Positions 43,255-54,350 of a stretch of DNA of 64,000 nucleotides are shown one piece after another. Origin of the DNA: Daphnia carinata (Eukaryota > Arthropoda > Branchiopoda > Diplostraca > Daphniidae); NCBI RefSeq assembly GCF_022539665.2, contig NC_081337.1, positions 6,300,679-6,364,678 on the forward strand, in the 5' to 3' direction. The notes beneath the pieces were generated by a model. The model searched no databases and was not told where the DNA came from. It saw only the letters and a list, made by a program, of their open reading frames with translations. The translations under genes and the position numbers were made by a program. Every line of letters begins with the position of its first letter. Positions within the stretch are counted from its first letter, which is position 1.

Positions 43255-46200
43255 ATGCCACCACGATTGCTGCCGCCTTCTTGCCGTACAGTTTTTATGT
43301 TCTGTCTCGCCGCATGCCGCGTGATGGATACAGCCCATGGAAAAATTCTTGGAAATAACGTTGGTAGGTTTTTACGCAAGGCACTCGTTCGCACAACCTG
43401 CTTTCCTTTCTCTCTCTGTTACTCCCGTCTTGCTTGGCAAATCTATTATTAAGTAATTCTTATGTTTTTACATTTTTTACTATGTGATTGGAAGCTCTCA
43501 TTTACGACGATGGGTTCGACCTAGCCCGACCGAGCAGTCACATCGAGTTATGGATGACCAACGTCCTTGATGATGCCCGACACATCCGATGTCCATCATC
43601 AATTAGCTTCGCGATGTTCCGGATGTCATCGAAGTTGGATACGATTACCGACATTGTACAACACGTACAAGGTATACATTTTGTGTTGGCTCACAAAGCG
43701 TCGCGTGTCATATAAATTCAACCACAACCCCACATCAGTCGCCCCTCTATCCTTTAACCAAACCCTTTGACTCGGATCGTGACACGGTGCGTATGGCAGG
43801 CGGGATACCACTTTCATAGATAACCCGCATTGATGCTGGCCTCTTTTTATGGACTATTGTAAAAAAAAAAAAAAAAGAGATGGCATCAAATGAGTGTTTG
43901 TTCCCCCTTCTCCTTCCCTTATTTTTTTTTTTTTTTTTTTTTCATTATATGTGTAGTTGTGTCTCTCCCATCCAAGGCAAATTGTACCATTAAATTCTTG
44001 TCTTAAAACACTTGCCGCTCACAGCCGGAGGTCGGATGTTATTCGACGGGATGGTGTTAGCGGTAACACAATGTCGGGTCGCTGATGTCCTCGAACCCAT
44101 ACTGTCGTCAACGACGCCGCGTCTGAGGCTGGATTTCATAGCCTGCCCATATGAAGCAGCTGGACTGGAAATTGAACGTTTGGAACTTTACCGTCTCAAT
44201 GCAAGTGGTTATTATATGCTGACATCACCGCATGTTCATTGTCATTATCCAATTTTTCCATTGAATTACTCCACTCAAACGACAATCTGTAAAGGAGGCC
44301 ACCCGAGATTCTTGCGGAATGTACGCGCTCCACAAGTGGCTGGAACATCGCATCTGTTCTTGGTCAATGGAGGCCGACACCCGGCGACTGTTACTGGACA
44401 ATGAGGCACCATTCAAGCAAGAGATTTACATTCATTACGCTTCGTTTGTGGGTTTTCAAACGACTATTTCTTGGTTTTCTTTATTTGACTTCTTCACGGA
44501 ACGCAGCGTGAGCAGGGAGCTGCAAGACTGTTCCAGTTTAGATGATCTTCAGTGGATTCGATCTATGCGGCCAATCAGCCTCGACGTTACCGATAGTGCC
44601 AGAATGCAACAGCGGAAAGGAAACGTGTTGCGGTTAGCTTCGCTGGAAGTAAATTAAAGCGCTTCAATACGCGATCAAGCTCCGTGACCAATCAATAACC
44701 CATTTGCTTTTTCTTATTTCATTACTGCCACGCTTTTTGGAAAGCAGCGGCCGCCATTTGTGATTTTCGAACGCCACTCGAATGGAACAATAAGCGGATT
44801 TAAAGGATATTGCTACGAAATCATCCATGCCCTTCAAAAAATCTACAATTTCACGTAGTTTTTTTTTTCCTTTTCGTTATTTGACGTGGCCATAAATTAA
44901 ATACTATATGTTTGTCTACGTCATGCTATACTTTACAGTTACGAAGTCGACCAGCCCAAGGATAACACTTACGGGACAGTTATGCCGAATGGCAGTTGGA
45001 ACGGGATGATTGGAATGATTAAAGAACAAGTAATTTTATTCGCGTTATTTAACGGAGTAAAGATTATTTGAATTTTATGGCGCAGGTTATCGACATTGGC
45101 GTTGGTCCTTTTTCCGTCACCTACTCCAGATTTAAAGCCGTCGACTTCACGGTGGCGTTCTTTGAAGAACCCACTGGCATTCTGATTCCTCCACCGGCGG
45201 AAGATAACCGTTTATTGGCCTGCACAAAACCTTTCCGTTTGGAGGTCGGTTCATTCGATTTAAAATTATTTAACGCCTTTGTGTTATCGCCGACGGTTTC
45301 ATTTTGCATGACCAAATTTTATTAACGCAGGTATGGCTTTCTCTTTTGCTGTGTACAACTACACTGCCTATAGTCCTCTGGAAAGACTTGCAAATTATGT
45401 GGAAAACCTATCAAAAAGCTACAACCACATACAACGAAAACTCAAAAGAGGAGAATCATTTCCAGGAAAAATGTCCAACTTTAGCGCAGCAATACTTCTT
45501 TGTTCTTGGAGTTCTAATTGGACAATGTAGTGATTACATGTTTTTCATTTCATTCCCTTTTTAAGTGATTAAAATAATTATTTCCGCTTGTTTTTTTTTT
45601 CTCATGAACGCTGGTCCAGCTGGACAAAAGTTGCCTTCGTTGGGATGTTCACCTCGTTTACTTGGAGCATTTTGGTGTTTGAGTGCAGTTGTGTTTGCCA
45701 GCGCTTATGTTGGCATACTCGTTGGTTTTCTGAGTATCCCGAGATTGTCGCCCATCATCAGCTCGCTGGAAGAACTGCCGGCATCAAAACTCGAATGGGG
45801 AGTACAACGAGGAACGGCACTCGAAACTCTCTTCACCGTACAATGATTATTTTGCTTTTATTTCTATTTTAAATGAATTGTTTTTTCTTTGCGCCACTCT
45901 TCCTCTAGGAAGCGACGACAGGAGTTTACAAAACTATTGGAGGTAAGATACTCAACAACTTTCATATGCACTTTAGTGTTCAAAAATGCGGCTCTTAACT
46001 GAAATCGCTGTATATCTCTATACTAGATGGCCTGTTGAGGCAGCCAACAGCTTTGGTTGACGTTAACACACATGGAATTCAACGTGTGACCAATGGAAGC
46101 TATGCTTTCATAAAAGTAATGTCCCGGTTTTCTTTCAAATTGTGTATTATCTGCAATAACTGGGCTCCGTTTCGAATTGTCAGGAAAAGTCATATCTCGA

Positions 46201-46890
46201 GTTTGCTGTGGAGGAGGATTATGCTCGCTCGGGGAGCTGCCGCCTTAGTATAGCCAAGCAAGAGTTCTTCAAAGTGAATTTCGCCCTTGCTCTACCTACA
46301 GCTAGTCCTCTTAAAACAATTTTGGATAAAAAGTAAAGTATACTAAGACACACCCGCTTTCCACAAAGGCCCGTGCACGTTATCCACCCTTTGAGAAATA
46401 TGAAAAAAAGAAATTTCGAATATTTTCTACATCATATCAATTATTGTGGGAGTTGCCATTTGCTATTGAACGCAAAGTTGATCATGTCTGCGGGGTGGGC
46501 TATATTCAGCACTCGAAGAGCGTGAACCTTATTTATGGTGCTCAAGAGGCGGAGGGCCCACAACGCATTTTTATTGCCCGTTCACGAGAGCATACTTCCA
46601 TGGCTGCCTTCTTTAATGCACTGCTCTGCATGATAATCGTGATGAGTTAAAAATCGAAATATCATTCTCTTTGCAGGATTTTGCAGCTGATGGAAACGGG
46701 TCTTGGCGAATATTGGAAAAAAATTCACTGGCCACGATCGAACAGGAAATGCGACGGCGTGAAAGGCTCCAGCGCCCCAAAGAGTCTTGGTTTGGCAGAT
46801 TTGCAAGGCGCTTTTCTCATTCTAGCCATAGGATTCGGAACTGCTTCACTCATATTTGTTGCAGAAGGTCTTGTCAAGGTATTTCGTTAA
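43255..46890 (+). CDS. Ionotropic receptor (iGluR-related chemosensory IR family)
   Basis: Putative ligand-gated cation channel of the plasma membrane. Exons: 43255-43363, 43495-43671, 44025-44204, 44308-44648, 44748-44854, 44939-45029, 45086-45244, 45331-45526, 45620-45837, 45909-45942, 46027-46115, 46184-46332, 46677-46890; about 687 aa. A hydrophobic N-terminus (VFMFCLAAC) fits a signal peptide. The S1 ligand lobe starts near 262 (LRLASLERPPFVIFE); NGSWNGMIGMI and R350 in VTYSRFKAVDFT match the glutamate-contact region. TM1 lies at about 389-405, the pore loop near QYFFVLGVLIGQ, and TM3 at about 468-493 (ASAYVGILVGFL). The S2 lobe contains RGTALETLF, and TM4 lies near 653-683. The exon 3/4 junction is tentative, because two frames overlap around 44265-44404. 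Other junctions agree in phase. An AATAAA lies at 47070-47075. Confidence 0.85.
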
Positions 46891-48118
46891 CTTTATCACG
46901 CTTCGTGCCAATCGTATTGTTAGTGGTCGTCTTTAGAAATCACTGTAGAGTTCGAGAACTATTATTGCTAGCGAGTACCACTAAGATAGCAACCATTTTT
47001 TGTTTGTTTCAGTAGCCCAAGATAGTTTTCAAACTCTTTGGTCTATCTCGGATAAAGCGTCCTGTTTAGAATAAACGGATGCAAGCACGAAATCTATTTT
47101 CTAATCCTTCTTTTGGATTTAGCTAACTTATTTCCATTTCATCCGTACGTAGGTTACGCGTAGTACAGTAATAAGCACTTATACAATGTGATATTACTAA
47201 GTGTAAGATAGAAGGATTGTTACTTTTACGAGATCTCTGCCAGCCTGAATGAAATACGCTGTTACATTTAGCACGAAGTATATCGGAAATGCAACGGTAT
47301 ACTTCATGCATTTTATATTAATTTTAATTTTTTTTTTATGATTCGGATAGAGGCGTATGGATAAAACGTAGAGGATATACCGAGTGTCAAGATGCAGGGC
47401 GCATGAATGGTTGTATACTTACAATAGGAACTTTGCTGGGCTTGACAAGAGCTACGACCTTCAACACCGAGCACAGGTAGTAACCAAAACAGATATTTCT
47501 AAGACGGTTAACGTTATTTAATGCTATCGATAATTCGCATTACGGTTATCCTAGCTATATCTATCATTCAGCTTTGCAGTGATGTTTAGACAATTTTGCT
47601 TCGTCCTCATCATACTCTAACACAAACTGAACACAGTAAATTTTCTGTACGTTTCAAAAGGTATATTAACGCAAATTTTGACAAACATTGCTGCACTGAA
47701 CTGGCGGAGATTGTTTTGTATAAATGAGCTACTGCGTGATAGGTGTTATTCTAATCATAAATTTAATAACGGTTTCTAATCTGAAAAATGGAACATCTTC
47801 AAATCGTAGTGGGGTGTAAAATATTATTATATATTTTTACAGGTGAATGCTTTTTTTTTGTATTATTATTTTTTTCATCACTTATGTTATCATTAATGCG
47901 CGCTTCTTGCTTCGATAAATCAAATCGTAATTGAGGAACAAACTAAACGGTAGTAGCTAGAAGAGTTGGAAAGAAGACAATGGGTCAATGTTAAATTCTT
48001 AACCCTCTCTACACAAGTTTCCCCAATGACAACAAAAAAACTTACGATTATAACCAATTTGAATTATAGAGTAGGATGGCGTGAAAATTACAACAAAAAC
48101 ATTATTTTATGGGATGCA
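46891..48118. other. Interval between the receptor and USP36 (tail-to-tail)
   Basis: The two genes converge here. The interval holds both 3'UTRs. A possible alternative last receptor exon at 47351-47371 would follow the acceptor attcggatag and read RRMDKT-stop after LVK. No other gene is seen. Confidence 0.5.
47070..47075 (+). terminator. Candidate polyadenylation signal of the ionotropic receptor
   Basis: AATAAA about 180 nt after the receptor stop codon, the first canonical signal downstream on this strand. Confidence 0.5.
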
Positions 48119-51095
48119 CTACCGAAATCGGCGCCAGGTCTGGCTTTTCGATCTATGGTGATCTGATCCTCCGCGACTGCGGAAACCTTTGCCCCGATTG
48201 CCTTGATAACCATATCGATTATGTGACTGGTTATTTTTGAAGTGATCAGGTTTCTGATGATGGTGTTTCTGATCTTTATTATTGTGAACGGAATCTTGAA
48301 ACACCTGGAACGGATTGTAACCATTGCGAGATGGACTGGATTCACGGTTCTCCTCTTTAACGGACTTGATTTTTTTCGTCTAAGGTAAAAATTTCGAATG
48401 AGATCACAGTTGGAAGGAACACACGACTATATTCTACTAACCTTTCCCTTGTCCAGTTCTTCATCTAGCAAGTCGTCAGCTGTCCTTTTGCGTTGTAAAC
48501 GCTTGTCATCTTCTACTTGTTTTGTTAAATGACTTTTGCCGCCATCCCAAGTTCGAACTAAGGGGCGAAAAATAAAATCAGAAAACGAAGGAAAGACACA
48601 AAACAGGATCCAAATACCTTGGTCGCTGAACCCGCTATGGGACATACGCAGTAGTTCCTTCACTGTGTCAGTATTTCGACTTCCATCCCATTTCACGTTA
48701 CTGCACTTAACCGACGATTCAACTGGCACTTTGCTGGTCTGTGCGTTAGCAACATCTTGCTTGACCGGATCAGTTTTCGCTTCTTGAACTCTTCCACTCG
48801 AAGTTGCTGTGTCATCCAGGTTGCAATCTTCGTTCGTCAGTGTCACTTCCACCTGCTTGGTGTAAGGTCCAAATACCTTTCCGCTAAGGAGACGGATCTT
48901 GTTACTGAGTTTTTTCAAAGGGGGTGTAGCCTTGTTTGAAGGCGGATCCATCTCCGTGTCGCTATAATAAACCTTCTGCTGATGGCGACTCGGGTTAGCT
49001 CTTTCGGATTCCGTATCACTGAGAGATCGGACAATCCATTTTTGGCTAGCACAGCCGCTGCTGGTCGTACTACTGCTACTGTTGTCCTGTTGTGAACTAT
49101 CCGATACTTGCCATTTGGCAGCAACTGTAGCGCCGCCGTTACATACAACAGGCGGTGCCTCGACGGGAACTGGAGAAGGGCTAACTTGCCATTTCGCCTC
49201 AGTAGCTTTTAAGAGGACAGCGGATGCATCGATTTCTGTGGTTTTAACTGTAGGAATTTCTTTCTCTGGTTCTTCGTCCGACGATTCGCCATCGTAAGGC
49301 ACCAAGGCGGTCGGATTTTTAAGTGGAGAGGTTTTTGGAATTGCGGGTGTGATAGTACGTTGTTCATGTTTTACGGCGTGTCCATTAACAACAGGCGTAG
49401 TGGGAGACGGAGCGGGTGCTGGCGCGGATTTGAACAGTGAACCGGTTCCGTTTCTTATTATCAACCGTGGTTTCTGCTGAACAGGATCAACCTTTTTTAA
49501 TTCTATCTGAATTTTAGGTCGTGATGGTTCTGAAATAATAGCCGGCCGCGGAATTGGTAGTTTAGGAGTAGGCGCTGCGCTGTTGGACTGAATGGAATTC
49601 ATTTTAACAATACCATTATTAGGTGTAGCTGGAGACGACTGTACTTTCTCGTAGATCAACACATATGCGCCTGTACTCAGAGCGACATTAAGCGAGATTA
49701 AACGGACAGAACAGTCGTCAAATAGATACAGCTGTCCATTGCTTGCTTCAGCAATAGCAGTGTAATGGCCGCAATGCTGAGATGGCCCCATGTGATTGAT
49801 CAACGATACAAACTTGTACGTGACGCAAGGTCCTCCCGACGTCTGATGAAAAAGGAAGCGATTCAAGTTCAAATTCCGACTGAACTGGATATGCTTTGAC
49901 ATTTTCCCGCCCATTAACCCAAAGCGCTTCAACTGGATGCATAGAACATTTGGAGCGCGTTCAATCGAAAATTTTTTGGTTGCAGGGACTTTGCTCTTGC
50001 ATTTTTCGCACTTATATGCGTTGTCACCTTCAAGTCTCTCACGGCGGAAATAGTGACCTAAAGCATCATCTAACGTTGAGGCATGTTGTATGTCGAGAGG
50101 TATATCCTGGAGAAAAAGGGGAATCAGATTTAGAAATTGTAAATTCGTTCTCAAACGTACTTGAAAGTGTTGGAAGGTTGTTGAAGTGTGTTTACACTTC
50201 AAACAGGTAACTTCGGTTCGAATATAGCCCCCAAAAATTTGACCAAGAGGATTGGTCTCTTTGCTCCGCGAATCAAGTTTAGTCCCACATACGCTCTGAA
50301 GATATGCCTTTTCCATGGCTTCCACAAGATAGCGCATAAATTCATGTGCATCTTCTTGCCGCCCATGAACCATGTGCTTGCAAATCAGTTTCAGGCGATT
50401 GTAGACCAGAATGGGTTTGACAACAGAACCAGACTTTTCATGTGTCGACTGTAGTGTCTTTGCAATGACACACACAACACAAAGCTGGTTTCCATTTTGA
50501 TCACAATTCTTACATTGTCTGACACTTGAAAGCCAATTTGACAAAGATGGAATATGAAACAATGCCTGGAATTCAAGAATCAAGATTAATTTGAATTAAC
50601 ATAATAACGCTAGTAGACTAACTTGTAATGTTGAGTTCATGTAACAGGTATTTCCCATGTTTATCATGCCGGCTCCAACTGGTACGGAGCCCTTCCATCC
50701 AACCTTCACATCTTCACTACGAAATAGGGTGACCTTGGGGGCTGGTAGTGTTTCTTGAACTGAAACAAGACTGGATCCTAAGTTGAATATCATATTGGAT
50801 TAGATAACTAAGTTTAATGAGGTTTAAAAATATTACCATTAAGTGCTGTGATTTTTGCAGAAAGGCTGGAATTGAGCACAGTGTACTTGCTCTTGAGGGT
50901 GTCCATTGAAAGGACTTGTTGTTTAGGAGCTGGCTCATATTCAATGGAGGAGAGCAGAACTCTCTTGGCAGATGCTGCCAGTCGATCTTCAAGCAATTCT
51001 GTCGCATTTTCCGATTCATGCGAGTAAGGCCCCTTTTTCCCGCTCAAAGCGGTTCGCAGAACGAGAGCCACCGGATCGGCCACCGAAGCAGGCAT
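48119..51095 (-). CDS. Usp36: Ubiquitin carboxyl-terminal hydrolase 36 (nucleolar deubiquitinase)
   Basis: Cysteine protease that removes ubiquitin; in other animals it is nucleolar and supports ribosome biogenesis and stem-cell maintenance (scrawny in flies). Exons in transcript order: 51095-50837, 50777-50623, 50565-50161, 50106-48618, 48557-48442, 48379-48119; 894 aa with all phases consistent. The USP core spans about 120-420. The Cys box is [16 protein letters not shown] with catalytic C131, the His box is HCGHYTA with H387, and the Asp near 404 lies in FDDCS. CxxC pairs (CKNC, CVVC, CEKC) suggest zinc binding. A long, low-complexity tail repeats KWQV/KWIV/WDG-type motifs. LDEELDKGK and an Arg/Gly/His-rich C-terminus follow, as in USP36. 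The start MPASVAD was chosen because the following [18 protein letters not shown] matches the family N-terminus. Introns are 54-62 bp; two are in frame without stops. Confidence 0.94.
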
Positions 51096-51533
51096 AACAA
51101 AAACGCACAATGTCAACAAAATGAAACAAATCAAACTAGAGAAACAATTTGCAATGGATTCAATAATTTTTCGTCAATAACTTCATGCCCAAAAGTCACA
51201 AATTTAGTAGTAACACATTTGCTTTCGAGGGCAAACAACACGTGAACAGGGTAGGGGAACACGTTCACAGCCGAAATTCTTCGCCATTAAAATGACGTAC
51301 CAATGTCACGTATTTGCTGTAATTCTCCCTAAACACACTTGTTCCCACAGCCACCAAATGACTTTAAAACTATGTTTTGGTTAATGAGTTCTTATTTTAG
51401 CACAGATGTTTTAAACGCATGTTTTAACGAATATGGTTCTCATTAATAACCTAATGTTGATACATGTGTGTGTGTTTGCCTTAATTATATAGATATGTGT
51501 TCGATTATTGGTTCCCTACATACAGTACCAAAG

Positions 51534-51547
51534 GTTACCATGGAAAC
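51534..51547 (+). promoter_or_regulatory. X-box (RFX transcription factor site) upstream of CLUAP1
   Basis: GTTACCATGGAAAC matches the ciliary X-box consensus RYYNYY-N(1-3)-RRNRAC exactly. It lies about 320 bp upstream of the CLUAP1 ATG. X-boxes are established regulators of intraflagellar-transport genes in worms, flies and vertebrates. Function here is inferred. Confidence 0.7.
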
Positions 51548-51779
51548 ATGGTTTGAAAGAAATCTTCCTTAATGTTTGGCTGCTTCTGCTGAACATCTAA
51601 ACAGATTTCAGGCGTATTGTTTCTTCTAACAACAGGTAATCACCCAATTGACATTATCAAACATTTTAATTTACAGCTACATGCTATCATAGTTAAAAAT
51701 CTGTAGGAGGGTATGAGTCTAGATGTTTCTGTGTCAATATGAATTTCAGTTGTTGGTTCCCTCAGTACAGTTGTCATGG

Positions 51780-51793
51780 GTTGTCATGGAGAT
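51780..51793 (+). promoter_or_regulatory. Degenerate X-box, paralogous copy
   Basis: GTTGTCATGGAGAT lies at the position equivalent to the perfect X-box in the duplicated segment, about 75 bp upstream of the CLUAP1 ATG. It misses only the final C of the consensus. Confidence 0.45.
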
Positions 51794-51867
51794 ATCATTC
51801 TATGCTTTCAAACAAATCTGCCCAAGCTCGTTGTTGATCTATCTTATAAACTAAAGAGATTTCAGAG

Positions 51868-53623
51868 ATGTCATACCGTGAAGTAACAGGTAACCACTTT
51901 AAAAACATTTCACATACTTATTGAATTGAACTTGTCAAACAAAATCTACAGATTTTATCGACAAAATGTGTTTATTGGGCTATCCCCGCTTAATTTCGCG
52001 CGAAAATTTTCGATCGACTAATTTCGAATTGGTAGCAGAGATATTGAACTGGTTTTGTCAGAAGCTGGATACGAACAATGGAATAAATTTTCTTTTGGAA
52101 ACTGAGCAAGAACGCGTTGTTTTCGTGATATCTGCAGTGAAATTTCTGGTATAAATAATTGTATACTACATCTATAATAACATATCGAATGTTATGTTCT
52201 GCTAGAATACCAAGCTACAGATAAAATTAAATCCCAAGCGACTTTACCAAGGTAAGAATGCCATAAATTGATGGTGAAGATCCATTTTTTATTCACATTG
52301 TATACCCAGCGGATAACATAGCTGTAAGAGAACTTCTCAATGTGGCAACTTTTTTCTACGAGGCGATGCAGCTTGCCCGTAATGGTGGCGATGATAACGA
52401 GCCATCTCTTTATGGAATCAACAGTCAGGTACTGCAACTCAACTGCTTAAAGAAGTTGTAGTTCTATTGTTTCTATTCTCAGCCCGAAGACGTTCGCGAA
52501 ATGCGCCAACTTGCATCTGAAATAACATCAAAAGGCGCTTTGATTCATGACTTTTTAGGACAAGAATTACGAATGAAATATCAGCGAGATCAAGTGCTAC
52601 AGCATACTTATGAACTCGGGCAAATTGAATCTGCATTGCAAACCAAGATGAAAACAATGGAGGTGCATATTGCCCAAAAGCAAGAAGCCATAGATAGTAT
52701 ATCTAACAACGAAGCATCCCTGGACCAAAAAATTGACAAAAAGAGTCAAGAACTTCAGCGCCTCCGCAAACGTTTGGAAACGATGAAAAATATAAGGTCT
52801 CGATCTCACCAAGTAAGAGTTCTGAATTTGAACATAATCAATTTCCCTATTAATCTACAGGCCGCCTTTTATGGACGAATTCGAAAAACTAGAAGCAGAA
52901 CTCAGACAATGCTACGAAGAATACGTCCGAAAATTTCGTTGTCTTTCGTACCTTGATGGTCAATTGCAGGAACTTGAGAAAAATGAGCAGCAGGAACTTG
53001 AAGAAAGACAGGTATTCGAATAAAGTAAATATGCTGTATTTTGCAACAATGTCAATAAACTGCGGGAATAGGCTGCTGCCCGGAAGATGGCTGAACGTTT
53101 AAGACAAGAAGAAACTTTGCAGGTAACTTTAAAAATCGGGAACAAAATCACTCTTTAAAGAGCTAGAAACTGTAAAACAATATTTAGGCTCTTGAAGCTG
53201 CTGTAGGTGGCACGTGGGAAGGGGGAAAAGATTTCGATTTATCTAGTGAAGGATCGCTGGAGAGCCCAAGTGATAAAGAACGGAATAAATCAGATTCACG
53301 ACCACGTAAGCTAATTATAGTTTTCTTAATTGTTCTTTTTTCTAATCGTATTTTTATTGCACAATTTTTAAGGAATTGGAAGTCGTCGAATTGGTGTCAA
53401 GAACGATAGTGATCTTCTCAACAGTGACACGGAGGATTCTGATTTAGAGGCAGAAGATCCACATCTCGAAGAAGGTTCTTCTGATTCAGACGTTACCATA
53501 GACGAATGGCAAAACGAATCTCGAGCATGGCAAGCCGGTCCGGGAAATACCAACCGATCGATAACTAGGAGTGAACCACTAATCAAACCGATTCTTGCAA
53601 ACGTATCCGAAGATGACTTTTAA
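51868..53623 (+). CDS. Cluap1: Clusterin-associated protein 1 / IFT38 (qilin), IFT-B component
   Basis: Subunit of intraflagellar-transport complex B, needed to build cilia. Exons: 51868-51889, 51952-52148, 52206-52251, 52310-52428, 52483-52796, 52861-53011, 53072-53122, 53188-53305, 53373-53623; 422 aa with every phase closing (vertebrate proteins are about 410). The N-terminal calponin-homology-like part (residues 1-130) carries LGYPRLISRENF, LETEQERVVF and IKLNPKRLYQ. MRQLASEITSKGA follows, then a coiled coil (about 160-300, with NNEASLDQKI and LRKRLETM) and an acidic Ser/Asp/Glu tail ending RSEPL...SEDDF, all hallmarks of the family. In an arthropod such as a crustacean this should act mainly in ciliated sensory neurons. 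AATAAA lies at 53757-53762. Confidence 0.95.
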
Positions 53624-53756
53624 ACGATGGTAGGAAACAGGCAACACAGCCATTTCCGCTTTTACGATACATGGCTTTGATACGGAATTGAATGACAACG
53701 CAAATTAATTTTATTTTTTAGTTGACAGTATAATTTTGAATTAAACGTAAAAGAAA

Positions 53757-53762
53757 AATAAA
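53757..53762 (+). terminator. Cluap1: Candidate polyadenylation signal of CLUAP1
   Basis: AATAAA 134 nt after the stop codon. It sits in sequence that resembles the 341-bp satellite unit found just downstream. Confidence 0.6.
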
Positions 53763-54350
53763 GTTGGTTTGCCAACAGCGTTTTGGTTTCGTTTATTTTG
53801 AAAACGGTTGGTTTAGTAAAAAAAATCAAAATGTATTCAAAATCAGCGTATAATTTAGATGATGGATGGACGTGTGATTTTTTTCCCAAAGCTATCGGTA
53901 ACTTCGCGATCACTGGTAGTCACGAAAATAATTCTTTACATTTCAATAATACACCGCACTGACGCTACATTATTTGCTATCCGTTTTTCCATTTTTTTCT
54001 GAAATTTCTGAGCTAAAGAAAAATACAAAGTTAATTTCCGTGATTCGTGTTGATTTCACATCGAATGAAAATGTTTTTCGTACCTATATTAAAGAAGAAT
54101 ATTGAAGAATACAAAATTGGTTGAAAAATCGGGCTTATTTTGTCGGGCTTATTTTCAGTTTGGTTTTATTTAAAAACGGCACGTTTGCGAGAAAACTAAT
54201 TACTTAGTCAGAATTAGCGTTCAATTTTGATTATAAGGTGGAAATTTTGTCGAATTCCAAGGGAAATCGTTTTTGGCCGATTTTCACAAAACTGAGAAAG
54301 CCTTCTCACTTTTTCATTTTTGGCCAAATTTCAGATTTGCCTAAAAACAC

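Larger units (their letters stand above)
51096..51867. promoter_or_regulatory. Divergent promoter region between USP36 and CLUAP1
   Basis: 772 bp separate the two start codons, with the genes transcribed away from each other. The part near CLUAP1 contains an RFX-type X-box at 51534-51547 and a degenerate one at 51780-51793, both in copies of a tandem duplication. The rest, near USP36, shows no recognisable element. Confidence 0.7.
51509..51951. repeat. Diverged tandem duplication of the CLUAP1 promoter, exon 1 and intron 1
   Basis: The segments about 51509-51676 and 51754-51951 share, in the same order, GGTTCCCT, CAGTAC/CAGTTG, the X-box region, (A)GATTTCAG, AACAGGTAA and a (T)TACAG acceptor. 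The offset grows from about 245 to about 275 bp. In the upstream copy the exon-1 start codon is lost, so it is a dead exon. Confidence 0.7.

Noticed and set aside
46444-46650. Open frame inside the last receptor intron (begins WELPFAIERKVDHVC)
   Set aside because: The flanking exons join directly in phase, giving ...ILDK-K-ILQLMETGLGEYW as expected for the family. No suitable splice sites bracket this frame.
48427-50583. A single uninterrupted 718-codon USP36 frame
   Set aside because: It contains two in-frame introns (50107-50160 and 48558-48617), recognisable from splice sites and family alignment, and lacks the N-terminal exons that carry the catalytic Cys.
51096-51134. N-terminal extension of USP36 starting MICFILLTLCVFV, which looks like a signal peptide
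   Set aside because: USP36 is a nuclear/nucleolar protein and its family N-terminus aligns from MPASVAD. The upstream Met is just open 5' sequence.
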